Notes under the pieces: model-generated | Databases searched by the model: none | Seen by the model: the letters and a program-made list of their open reading frames with translations, nothing else | What the model was told of the DNA's origin: nothing | Shown here: piece after piece, positions 1-5,541 of the stretch | Layout: the number at the start of each line of letters is the position of its first letter | Position numbering within the stretch: position 1 is the first letter of the stretch | NCBI GenBank assembly: GCA_003354225.1 | Contig: PIVH01000521.1 | Location: 1 to 5,541, forward strand | Length of the DNA stretch: 5,541 nucleotides | Direction of reading: 5' to 3' | From: Globobulimina sp. | Taxonomy: Eukaryota > Foraminifera > Rotaliida | Position numbers and translations under genes: made by a program

Positions 1-309
1 GACTCTTTTGTATTTATTGATGTCTTTTCTGATTAAAAATAAGAAATCCTCCACACGAACAGTACGCTCATTTGTATCAGCCAGATTTTGCGCTTCTATA
101 CAAAATGATTGAATAAAATCAGTTATTATGTATTCCATTAATTGAACAGATTCTGGCAGCGGATTCTCATCATCACCACCACCATACATCATTTTTGCTA
201 AGCTTGTGTGAAATGCTTTTGCTTTTCTCAATTGTTTTTGTGCTTCTTTATCATCATCCAATGTTGATGGCATTAATGCAGCCAAATCATCATCAATATC
301 CATGCTCAT
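1..309 (-). CDS. TAF13: TAF13-like TFIID subunit (5' part, runs off the left edge)
   Basis: Probable TATA-box-binding-protein-associated factor 13, a histone-fold subunit of TFIID that pairs with TAF11 in the nucleus during RNA polymerase II initiation. The minus strand is open for 103 codons from the ATG at 309-307 to the window edge. The histone fold starts near residue 34 and carries the family's hallmark segments: MMYGGGDDENPLPESV (residues 40-55), an aliphatic helix (YIITDFIQ, 60-67), and VRVEDFLFLIRKD (84-96). Human TAF13 has matching blocks at the same spacing. The N-terminus is short and acidic, as in the family. About 20-30 C-terminal residues should lie outside the window. A second ATG at 303-301 has the better context (A at -3, G at +4) and could be the true start, removing two residues. 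No intron is needed in the visible part. It is divergent from the Nudix gene, with starts only 42 bp apart. Confidence 0.9.
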   Translation of the reverse strand, partial: MSMDIDDDLAALMPSTLDDDKEAQKQLRKAKAFHTSLAKMMYGGGDDENPLPESVQLMEYIITDFIQSFCIEAQNLADTNERTVRVEDFLFLIRKDINKYKRV

Positions 310-351
310 TATTTAATGTAAGATTTTTAAGTATTATCAAAATACAACATC
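310..351. promoter_or_regulatory. Shared divergent promoter region, TAF13 / Nudix
   Basis: Only 42 bp separate the two divergent start codons. The stretch is very AT-rich, and I see no clear TATA box or other named element. Both transcription start sites must lie here or inside the opposite gene. The role as a bidirectional promoter is inferred from the arrangement. Confidence 0.6.
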
Positions 352-1053
352 ATGGCACAACAAACCAAAAAGGAATTCATTGTTGAAACACCATCCTGGA
401 ATTTTGCAGTGGTTATATGTCGTAATAAAGACGGCAAGTATTTGGCTGTCAATGAGACAAGAAATCGAGGATGGTTTGTTTGTTTGTTTTAAATGCCAGA
501 TACATTTCATTGATTTGATATTCATATCAGGTGGGTACCAGCAGGGGTTTGTTAAATAAATTAATAGTCAGAAATATGTACATAAGATAATAACAATTAC
601 AAACAGTTTGTTGATCCATGTGAATCTTTTTATGAAGGAGGTGTGCGGGAAACACAAGAAGAGGCCGGCATTGGTGTTGAGATAAAAGGGATATTGAGAG
701 TTGAATATAGCAGAGACAATTATGGATCGCAAAGTAGTGCAAGAATGAGAGTAATATTTTATGCTGAACCTAAAGATGAAAATCAAAAACCAAAAAGTGT
801 ACCAGACAAGGAATCATTAGAAGGAAGATACGTTACAGTTAAAGAATTTCAACAATTGGGCAATATACGTGGACCGGAGTTGATTGAATGGGGTCTATAC
901 ATTGATAATGGAGGTTTGATATATCCATTGGAATTCTTTACAGAGTGTTTCATGCGACCAGCTGTTCCCGATTATGCCATGGAGCATATTAAAAATTGTG
1001 ATAATCACATAAATCTGGTTGGTAACAAGAACAAGGACTGCAATTTATTGTGA
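352..1053 (+). CDS. Nudix hydrolase with C-terminal CaaX-like motif (3 exons)
   Basis: Nudix-superfamily pyrophosphohydrolase, expected to cleave a nucleoside diphosphate linked to another moiety; the substrate cannot be told from sequence. The joined coding sequence is 352-473, 531-546 and 607-1053, giving 194 residues and ending in TGA. Splicing produces a perfect 23-residue Nudix spacing (G-x5-E-x7-RE-x2-EE-x-G-I) at residues 46-68: G46, E52, R60, E61, E64, E65, G67. E61, E64 and E65 are the usual metal-binding glutamates. The stretch before the box (RGWWVPAG, 39-46) is typical of the fold's substrate-side strand. After the box come VEYSRDNY and RMRVIFYAEP, then GRYVTVKEF and RGPELIEWGLYI, as in Nudix helix alpha-2 regions. 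The protein ends CNLL, which fits a geranylgeranylation-type CaaX box (C191, X = Leu) preceded by a Lys/Asn-rich linker. The start ATG is the first in frame and gives a complete domain. It converges on the phosphodiesterase gene. Confidence 0.92.
474..530 (+). other. Spliceosomal intron 1 of the Nudix gene (57 nt)
   Basis: The intron begins GTTTGTTT and ends ATATCAG. Removing it joins the two parts of the Trp-41 codon and restores the RGWWVPAG reading. Reading through it gives a stop (TAA) within about six codons. Its donor lies in a GTTT tandem repeat (474-489), so GTTTGT also occurs at 478 and 482. Confidence 0.9.
547..606 (+). other. Spliceosomal intron 2 of the Nudix gene (60 nt)
   Basis: The intron begins GTTTGTTAA and ends AAACAG. 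Removing it places Gly-46 directly before FVDPCE and creates the exact Nudix-box spacing. Retention gives a stop three codons in. TAATAAC at 588-594, 13 nt from the acceptor, is a possible branch site. Confidence 0.9.
1044..1049 (-). promoter_or_regulatory. Candidate polyadenylation signal of the phosphodiesterase
   Basis: The minus strand reads AATAAA here, about 60 nt beyond the phosphodiesterase stop codon. It lies inside the last codons of the converging Nudix gene, so the two 3' ends would overlap. This is a motif match only. Confidence 0.4.
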
Positions 1054-1094
1054 TTGAGGGAAAAACGATCGAAGCACTAGCTACAACTATCACT

Positions 1095-1100
1095 ATTAAA
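1095..1100 (+). promoter_or_regulatory. Candidate polyadenylation signal of the Nudix gene
   Basis: ATTAAA, a common variant signal, lies about 40 nt after the Nudix stop codon and inside the 56-bp convergent gap. Such motifs are frequent by chance in AT-rich DNA. Confidence 0.3.
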
Positions 1101-1109
1101 TTAAAGTCA

Positions 1110-4097
1110 CTATTTCTCGTCTTTTTTATCATCCATCATATTCATAGGTTCCTTATGTTTCGCCCATTGTTTTAAATTGTCGTTTAAATTATGAATTAAT
1201 AATTTAATATCGTTGTTTAATAATTTATTTAATGGTTGGAAATATGGCAACATAACATATGTAATCCAGCCACACTGTGATTTTTCCAATGGATGTTGCC
1301 TACTCAACAATAATTGCGATGGTTGGCCAAATAATTTGGTTTCATCATCGCCTTGAATTCTAAACTCATTTACACATCTTTTTGCCCATTCTACACATAA
1401 CAATCTTGCTTTTGCTGCATTACTAATATCACACGCATGAAAAATGCAGCATAATAACTTAATTTTATCCTCTTCACTCAATTCCATATTATTTGATATT
1501 TTCTCGTGTAATCCAGATTCCTTCATTTCATGTAAATGTTTCTTATGTAATGACATATCTGTCGACAAAATTAATCCAATTAAATATTTCCTTGCGGTTT
1601 CAATTAATTTATCATCTCTTAAATCCGCAATCCAATTATAATCATTTGAGAATGCTATTAATTTGAATGAATATGAAATGTGGTGGTTTTCTAATATAGA
1701 TTGGTCGTTGTATCGCATCGCCAAATATGATTTTGTCCGAGCATGATATGAATTATTTTTGCCATCATGGTCAACATCGTGAACAGCGGCGGCCATTAAC
1801 ATAATAAATCTATCAAATGAATTCAAATATTTTGCGGAACTTAAACAGCTGCAATTAGTGAGAAACCAATACGTATTATTCACCACATCGCAAGCATGGT
1901 ATTTATTGTGATACGAATTGTTTCCATCATATGATTCTTGGATTTCATATAAAAAATTAATTAATTTATTTGCAGATATTCCAAATTCATTATGATAATT
2001 ATTTATTTTTATTAAATGCCATACTAACAATACAAGACAATTTCCTTCGATTTTACTATCTTTTCCAAATGAAATTGCATCAAAATCCCATGATAATGCA
2101 CTCCAATATTTTGCCTCAATCTCTTCGTCACATTCAAGCGCCACAATCTTTTCTACAAAACCTATTTTTATTTCTCGCGCTCGGATTCTTAACGATTCTC
2201 GTTTCTTATTTCTGAGTCCGACCTCCATAATATTTGCAATTGGCTTATTATTATCATCATCCTCTTCATCATCCTCCTCATCACTTACATAGTTATTAGC
2301 AACTTCAATTAGTAAATGCGTTAATTGTTGTTTAAATTGGGTGTCATCGCCAATTGTTCCCATCATATTATTAAACTGTTGTTGTAACTCATTATTGCAA
2401 TCATCCAAAACCTCCTTAATACAGCTCTTGTTTCTATTATGTCCTCTGCTTCGAGTATCTGCTAAACATTTAATTATTTTATCATACATTTCATTGTATA
2501 ATACAACATGTTTACCATTTAATTTATTGTCAAATAACTGTTTCATTAAACTTATCCCATCACAAATATCATTTGCATCAATTCTTTTTGATGCTAATTT
2601 TAACCAATTTGCTGCTGATAATCGTAATCTATCATTTTCTTCATTTTCTTGATTCGAATTCGAATTCGAATTCGTTTCACTTTCTGTATCTTTATCAGTG
2701 TCATCCTCATCGTCAAACGAAGGCAAGACGTTATTTTCGATTTCATTTAATAACGATTTTAAATTATTGATTAATGTTTTTTTAATCAGGTCCGCTTTTT
2801 TATATTTTAACTGAAACTCAATTAATGCATCACTCATATTTTGAAGATGAGAAATATTATGATTTGATGGTTTCGATGGTTTTGATCTTCGATGATGTGC
2901 TCTACTTTTTAATTCTTTATCTGTTAAATGCAAATATTTCCTATCTTCATCTCTCTCTTTTAAATCATCACTGTGTATTATTAGTGTTGCATTGGAAGCA
3001 AAATCAATCTCATTCTCATTATCATTCTCCATTATTCTGTCTGTTACTGATTGGCATATTAAATATTCACCATCCTCCTCCTCCTCCTCCTCGTTTTCAC
3101 CATCATTTGTATTTAATCGCAATTCATGCATTAATTCAAATAAGTTGGTTAATCCTGCTTTGATTTCAATAATTTTATTTTCATATTTTGGTTGTAATAT
3201 TTTTGTTTCATTTTCTTTCTTTTTTTCTTCTTGTTTTTGTTGAATTTGTGCAATTTGCGGAATGGAAGTGGTTGATTTTCTGCTCCATTTATATTTATAT
3301 TCAGGGCGATTTAATAAACGTTTTTGTGAATTACTTGATGCATAAAAACTTTTCGATCGGTCATACTGTTTATTATATCTTTGACCTTTTCTATATTTTG
3401 AATGCGTAAAATAATCACCATGTCTTTTATTATTATGACTATAATTATTATCCTTACTGCTATGACTATGACTGATCTCCTCCTGAAAATTAAAATAATT
3501 TGCATTTTGCTGTTGAAATATATTTGTATTTATCGCTTTTTTATTTGGTGTATTATTAATAATTGTTTGTGTGTAATTTTTACATCGATTATCCCAATAA
3601 ACTAATTCTTTCGATTCATGTGAATTTTGTGCATTGACAATGCATAAAAAATCAATAGTATTTTGAATATTTTTTAAAACATTGATTGAGACATTATTAT
3701 TATTATTATTCTCAATCAAGATACGAATAAAAGACGATATGGCTTCATCTAATAATTGTAAATTGGTGGATGATTTGTTTAATATGGTATTGGTAATAAA
3801 CTTTGAATCCTTATAATAAATTAAACACAAATAAACATTTCCAGACTCCATTATTATTTTGCCATAAACATTGATGTTCCCATTTAACATAATTGAACAT
3901 TGTAATTCATTTATTGAATATTTATTTGAAATAAGTTGAGAATATGAACCAATTGAGGAATAATTTGTGTTTTCAAACAGGGCTGATATCTCTTGATATG
4001 ATGAATATAATTCAATTATCACTTTTTTTGGTTGTAATTGTGATGAACGACGATTGTAATTGTTTGGTGGTACGCGTAAAACACAAAAGCTAATCAT
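1110..4097 (-). CDS. Class I 3',5'-cyclic-nucleotide phosphodiesterase, 995 aa, long low-complexity N-terminus
   Basis: Hydrolyses cAMP and/or cGMP to the 5'-monophosphate; likely cytosolic, as no membrane segment is seen. The catalytic HD domain is at residues ~665-980. It has YHNKYHACDV (729-738, H730 the expected proton donor, H734 a metal ligand), HDVDHDGKNN (773-782, metal ligands H773 and D774), YNDQSILENHH (796-806), STDMSLHKKH (845-854), HACDISN (887-893, metal ligand D890), NEFRIQGDDE (910-919) and KSQCGWI (939-945). Q941 is the invariant purine-binding Gln; W944 sits where class I enzymes normally have the clamp Phe. No GAF, PAS or UCR domain is recognised. Residues ~1-155 look folded but unknown, ~180-300 are Asn/Gln/Ser/basic-rich, and acidic runs occur near 336-342, 462-472 and 606-615. 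Substrate preference cannot be called. The frame is uninterrupted from the ATG at 4097-4095 to TAG, with no intron, unlike its neighbours. It is divergent from the Snapin-like gene. Confidence 0.95.
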   Translation of the reverse strand: MISFCVLRVPPNNYNRRSSQLQPKKVIIELYSSYQEISALFENTNYSSIGSYSQLISNKYSINELQCSIMLNGNINVYGKIIMESGNVYLCLIYYKDSKFITNTILNKSSTNLQLLDEAISSFIRILIENNNNNNVSINVLKNIQNTIDFLCIVNAQNSHESKELVYWDNRCKNYTQTIINNTPNKKAINTNIFQQQNANYFNFQEEISHSHSSKDNNYSHNNKRHGDYFTHSKYRKGQRYNKQYDRSKSFYASSNSQKRLLNRPEYKYKWSRKSTTSIPQIAQIQQKQEEKKKENETKILQPKYENKIIEIKAGLTNLFELMHELRLNTNDGENEEEEEEDGEYLICQSVTDRIMENDNENEIDFASNATLIIHSDDLKERDEDRKYLHLTDKELKSRAHHRRSKPSKPSNHNISHLQNMSDALIEFQLKYKKADLIKKTLINNLKSLLNEIENNVLPSFDDEDDTDKDTESETNSNSNSNQENEENDRLRLSAANWLKLASKRIDANDICDGISLMKQLFDNKLNGKHVVLYNEMYDKIIKCLADTRSRGHNRNKSCIKEVLDDCNNELQQQFNNMMGTIGDDTQFKQQLTHLLIEVANNYVSDEEDDEEDDDNNKPIANIMEVGLRNKKRESLRIRAREIKIGFVEKIVALECDEEIEAKYWSALSWDFDAISFGKDSKIEGNCLVLLVWHLIKINNYHNEFGISANKLINFLYEIQESYDGNNSYHNKYHACDVVNNTYWFLTNCSCLSSAKYLNSFDRFIMLMAAAVHDVDHDGKNNSYHARTKSYLAMRYNDQSILENHHISYSFKLIAFSNDYNWIADLRDDKLIETARKYLIGLILSTDMSLHKKHLHEMKESGLHEKISNNMELSEEDKIKLLCCIFHACDISNAAKARLLCVEWAKRCVNEFRIQGDDETKLFGQPSQLLLSRQHPLEKSQCGWITYVMLPYFQPLNKLLNNDIKLLIHNLNDNLKQWAKHKEPMNMMDDKKDEK
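2656..2673. repeat. Tandem GAATTC repeat (3 units) inside the phosphodiesterase
   Basis: Three perfect copies of a palindromic hexamer, with partial copies on both flanks. On the minus strand it encodes alternating Asn-Ser in an acidic, disordered segment (residues ~475-482). A likely slippage-prone site; the frame is kept because the unit is 6 nt. Confidence 0.85.
3073..3092. repeat. TCC/GGA triplet repeat coding for a Glu run
   Basis: About six to seven copies of TCC on the plus strand, read as GAG/GAA-type Glu codons on the minus strand (residues ~336-341 of the phosphodiesterase). The plus-strand Pro-rich reading of the same bases is a shadow. Confidence 0.8.
3693..3710. repeat. ATT triplet repeat (6 units) coding for an Asn run
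   Basis: Six ATT copies on the plus strand give AAT codons on the minus strand and encode part of the poly-Asn run at residues ~130-135 of the phosphodiesterase. Confidence 0.85.
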
Positions 4098-4148
4098 TGC
4101 GTTTACAGTTTTAGGCTAATAGGATTTTTTGTTTTGAAATTAATGAAA
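4098..4148. promoter_or_regulatory. Shared divergent promoter region, phosphodiesterase / Snapin-like gene
   Basis: 51 bp, AT-rich with a T-run near 4124-4129, lie between two divergent start codons. I recognise no specific element. As with 310-351, the promoter role follows from the head-to-head arrangement only. Confidence 0.55.
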
Positions 4149-4601
4149 ATGGCAACGAATGATGCGGTCAGTCCAACACTACGAGATCCAGAGAGCAAAC
4201 GACAAGAATTTGCTAAAGCTTTATTTGATACTTTAGCTCCAGCAGTAAGACAATGCGACGAAGTCGTAAGGGGTGTATTTCAAAGTCAAAATAAAGTATT
4301 GACAGAATTATCAAATCTAGAACAAAGTCTGTCAATTTTATAAGTTGAAACATTATTCATTTATATAGATTAATATTTATTTTTAATAGTATTGAATCAA
4401 TGGAAACAACAGGATCAGAAAAAAAAATCAGAGAAAACTGAAAAGCAACAAAAATTTGAACAATACGTTAAAAAGTTGGAATATGTGCGTGGTAAAGTTG
4501 ATAATACATCGGAGCAAATAAATGTGATTCATAAACGATTGAACGATATGCGGGAATTGATCAAGAAAAAAAGTGGCAATAAAAACCTTGATTTGTGGTA
4601 A
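4149..4601 (+). CDS. SNAPIN: Snapin-like BLOC-1/BORC subunit (2 exons)
   Basis: Probable Snapin, a small coiled-coil protein shared by BLOC-1 (lysosome-related organelle biogenesis) and BORC (lysosome positioning) and able to bind SNARE proteins. The joined coding sequence is 4149-4326 and 4390-4601, 129 residues, close to human Snapin at about 136. Two blocks support the call. FAKALFDTLAPAVRQCDEVV (21-40) matches the family's pattern of a short helix, a Pro-Ala/Val step and then a heptad helix. FEQYVKKLEYVRGKV (82-96) matches the conserved DPYVKKL segment. Between them lies a charged Lys/Glu/Gln linker (~65-82), longer than usual, and the second helix runs to about 117. No signal peptide or membrane segment is seen. 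The start at 4149 has a good context (A at -3, G at +4); an in-frame ATG at 4143 is a weaker alternative. Similarity is moderate, so another BLOC-1/BORC coiled-coil subunit is the main alternative. Confidence 0.75.
4327..4389 (+). other. Spliceosomal intron of the Snapin-like gene (63 nt)
   Basis: The intron begins GTCTGTCAA and ends TTTAATAG. It is the only donor before the in-frame TAA at 4341-4343 that keeps phase with the downstream frame, forming a split Ile-60 codon. Retention would end the protein within a few codons. Confidence 0.75.
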
Positions 4602-4769
4602 CTTGTAACATACTAAAATGTCAATTTCATTATCTGGCACTTTACCACTTCAGTTTGTTGGAGTAAATAATATGAACATACAGCCTTTGGCATTGATTTC
4701 TTAGTGTTTTGAAGAAGAAGAAGAACAGAAAGTTTTTTAATTCACTGCACTGAAAATGTATTATACGAC
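4602..4769. other. Gap between Snapin-like and pseudokinase genes
   Basis: 168 bp holding the Snapin-like 3' end and the pseudokinase 5' leader. It has no AATAAA. A GAA repeat lies at 4711-4725. Two ATG-led short frames are present on the plus strand: 28 codons at 4618-4704 and 5 codons at 4756-4773. The longer one has no recognisable domain. No RNA gene is visible. Confidence 0.6.
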
Positions 4770-4773
4770 ATGA
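4756..4773 (+). promoter_or_regulatory. Possible 5-codon upstream ORF overlapping the pseudokinase start
   Basis: ATG TAT TAT ACG ACA TGA ends in a stop that overlaps the downstream ATG as ATGA (4770-4773). If the mRNA leader includes it, initiation at the pseudokinase could depend on leaky scanning or re-initiation. The transcript start is unknown, so this is a positional observation. Confidence 0.35.
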
Positions 4774-5541
4774 AGAATCAGTTGGCCTGGCCACATACAC
4801 CGAGGGATTACGAATGGAGAGGAACCATCAGAGAGACTAAATTAACAACGAAATTTCTGGCTTATTGCGTTCCGCGTGCCGAAAAAGTCATTGTTGAAAG
4901 TGTGCATCCGTTATATTTTTGTTTCTTGTTTTTGTAAACAACCACTATACAATTAACACAGTCAAAAATATCGAAATGATGTGGGATATGAATGAAATTG
5001 ATAAATATTTTGGAAAAATCCACGAAATTATGAGTATACGGCATGATAATGTTTTATCGCCATGTCATACATTTGAGCATAAATCAGAAATATGGATAAT
5101 ATATCCTTTATTATCAGGCGGTTCATTATCCGAATTATTTAAAAATGATTATCTTAAAGGATTTCCAGATGAAGACGTTGTAGGTACAATATTGTATGAT
5201 GTGGCCTGCGGTTTGAATGCCATACAGAATTCATCACAATTACTCCATAAAAATATACGTTCCTCTTCGATACATATGTGCAAACTCACTGGCAAAGCGT
5301 TGTTAAAAAACTTTAATTCCATTATTTCCATCAATAAACAATATGAAAAGAATGCAAATATTAATGTTGCAAATCAATTCGAAAATGATATATATAGCTT
5401 TGGTATGTTAGCAATGGAATTATGTTGCGCATATTTACCAATTGCAAATAAACAGATTTTAGATACTCATAATAATAATGATAACAACACCAATATTTCT
5501 TTTGACGATTACGAAACAAAATGCACGTTTGATGATTATCA
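4770..5541 (+). CDS. STE20-type pseudokinase, STRAD/OSR1-like (2 exons seen, runs off the right edge)
   Basis: Protein-kinase fold that has lost catalysis by sequence, most like STRAD (the LKB1 scaffold) and OSR1/SPAK. Exons 4770-4899 and 4962-5541 give 236 visible residues. The fold is recognisable: PRDYEW (11-16), EKVIVE (38-43), helix-C region (~55-69), EIWIIYPLLSGGSLSELF (86-103), helix-E region (~113-132), LLHKNIRSSSI (137-147) and NDIYSFGMLAMEL (185-197). Key positions are changed: no Gly-rich loop; the VAIK Lys is E43; the helix-C Glu aligns with K62; HRD is HKN (139-141); the catalytic-loop Lys and Asn are R143 and S146; DFG is NFN (160-162). No APE motif is seen, and the activation segment is only about 20 residues. 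The frame is otherwise intact, arguing for a maintained pseudokinase. The ATG at 4770 gives a start just before the domain, as in OSR1; the frame is open upstream to 4713, so a longer start through another exon cannot be excluded. The C-terminal lobe end is outside the window. Confidence 0.82.
4900..4961 (+). other. Spliceosomal intron of the pseudokinase gene (62 nt)
   Basis: The intron begins GTGTGCATC and ends TTAACACAG. Splicing forms Ile-44 and gives VIVE-IKNIE, which aligns with the VAIK-RINLE block of STE20 kinases. It contains an in-frame TAA and a T-rich stretch in its middle. Confidence 0.85.

Noticed and set aside
195-386. Plus-strand 63-codon ORF
   Set aside because: It lies antisense to TAF13 and overlaps the Nudix start in another frame. 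Its hydrophobic content is what AT-rich antisense DNA gives.
1110-1124. Phosphodiesterase C-terminus KKDEK as an ER-retention signal
   Set aside because: Luminal retrieval needs KDEL-like termini plus a signal peptide. The last residue is Lys and there is no signal peptide.
2656-2673. GAATTC repeats as a cloning-linker artefact
   Set aside because: The repeat keeps the frame, is flanked by degenerate copies and encodes an Asn-Ser tract that fits the surrounding low-complexity region.
2825-3163. Plus-strand ORF with a proline run
   Set aside because: It is antisense to the acidic stretch of the phosphodiesterase; the Pro run is simply the TCC repeat read on the other strand.
4770-5541. Pseudokinase region as a decayed pseudogene
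   Set aside because: There is no internal stop or frameshift, the splice junction is clean and structural kinase residues persist. The missing catalytic residues fit a pseudokinase better.
1-5541. Bacterial operon, CRISPR array, mobile element or tRNA/rRNA
   Set aside because: No spaced direct repeats, transposase, terminal inverted repeats or recognisable RNA gene were seen; splicing and gene families are eukaryotic.

Overview
The window is nuclear DNA from a eukaryote. It is AT-rich, its genes match eukaryote-only families (TAF13, a class I cyclic-nucleotide phosphodiesterase, a Snapin-like protein, an STE20-type kinase fold), and at least four genes-worth of reading frame can only be restored by removing very short spliceosomal introns of 57-63 nt. 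TGA, TAG and TAA each end a gene, so the genetic code looks standard. Asn-rich and acidic low-complexity protein tracts, tiny introns and very short gaps between genes suggest a small-genome protist or a highly reduced animal. I cannot name the lineage from the sequence.

Layout, left to right. 1-309 (minus): 5' part of TAF13, running off the left edge. 310-351: 42-bp divergent intergenic gap. 352-1053 (plus): three-exon Nudix hydrolase with a 16-nt middle exon and a C-terminal CaaX-like motif. 1054-1109: 56-bp convergent gap. 1110-4097 (minus): intronless 995-residue cyclic-nucleotide phosphodiesterase with a large unrecognised N-terminal region. 4098-4148: 51-bp divergent gap. 4149-4601 (plus): two-exon Snapin-like subunit of BLOC-1/BORC. 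4602-4769: 168-bp gap with possible upstream ORFs. 4770-5541 (plus): STE20-type pseudokinase, most like STRAD/OSR1, running off the right edge.

The genes have no evident common pathway (transcription initiation, nucleotide clean-up, cyclic-nucleotide signalling, lysosome positioning, kinase scaffolding), so the arrangement looks like ordinary dense eukaryotic packing and not a dedicated system. I found no mobile element, CRISPR array, RNA gene or defence-like module. The points most worth a second look are: the pseudokinase, in which the usual Lys-Glu ion pair appears charge-swapped and every catalytic motif is lost; the prenylation-type tail on the Nudix enzyme; the Phe-to-Trp change in the phosphodiesterase substrate clamp; and the shared features of the introns (GTNTGY donors, in-frame stops in all four).
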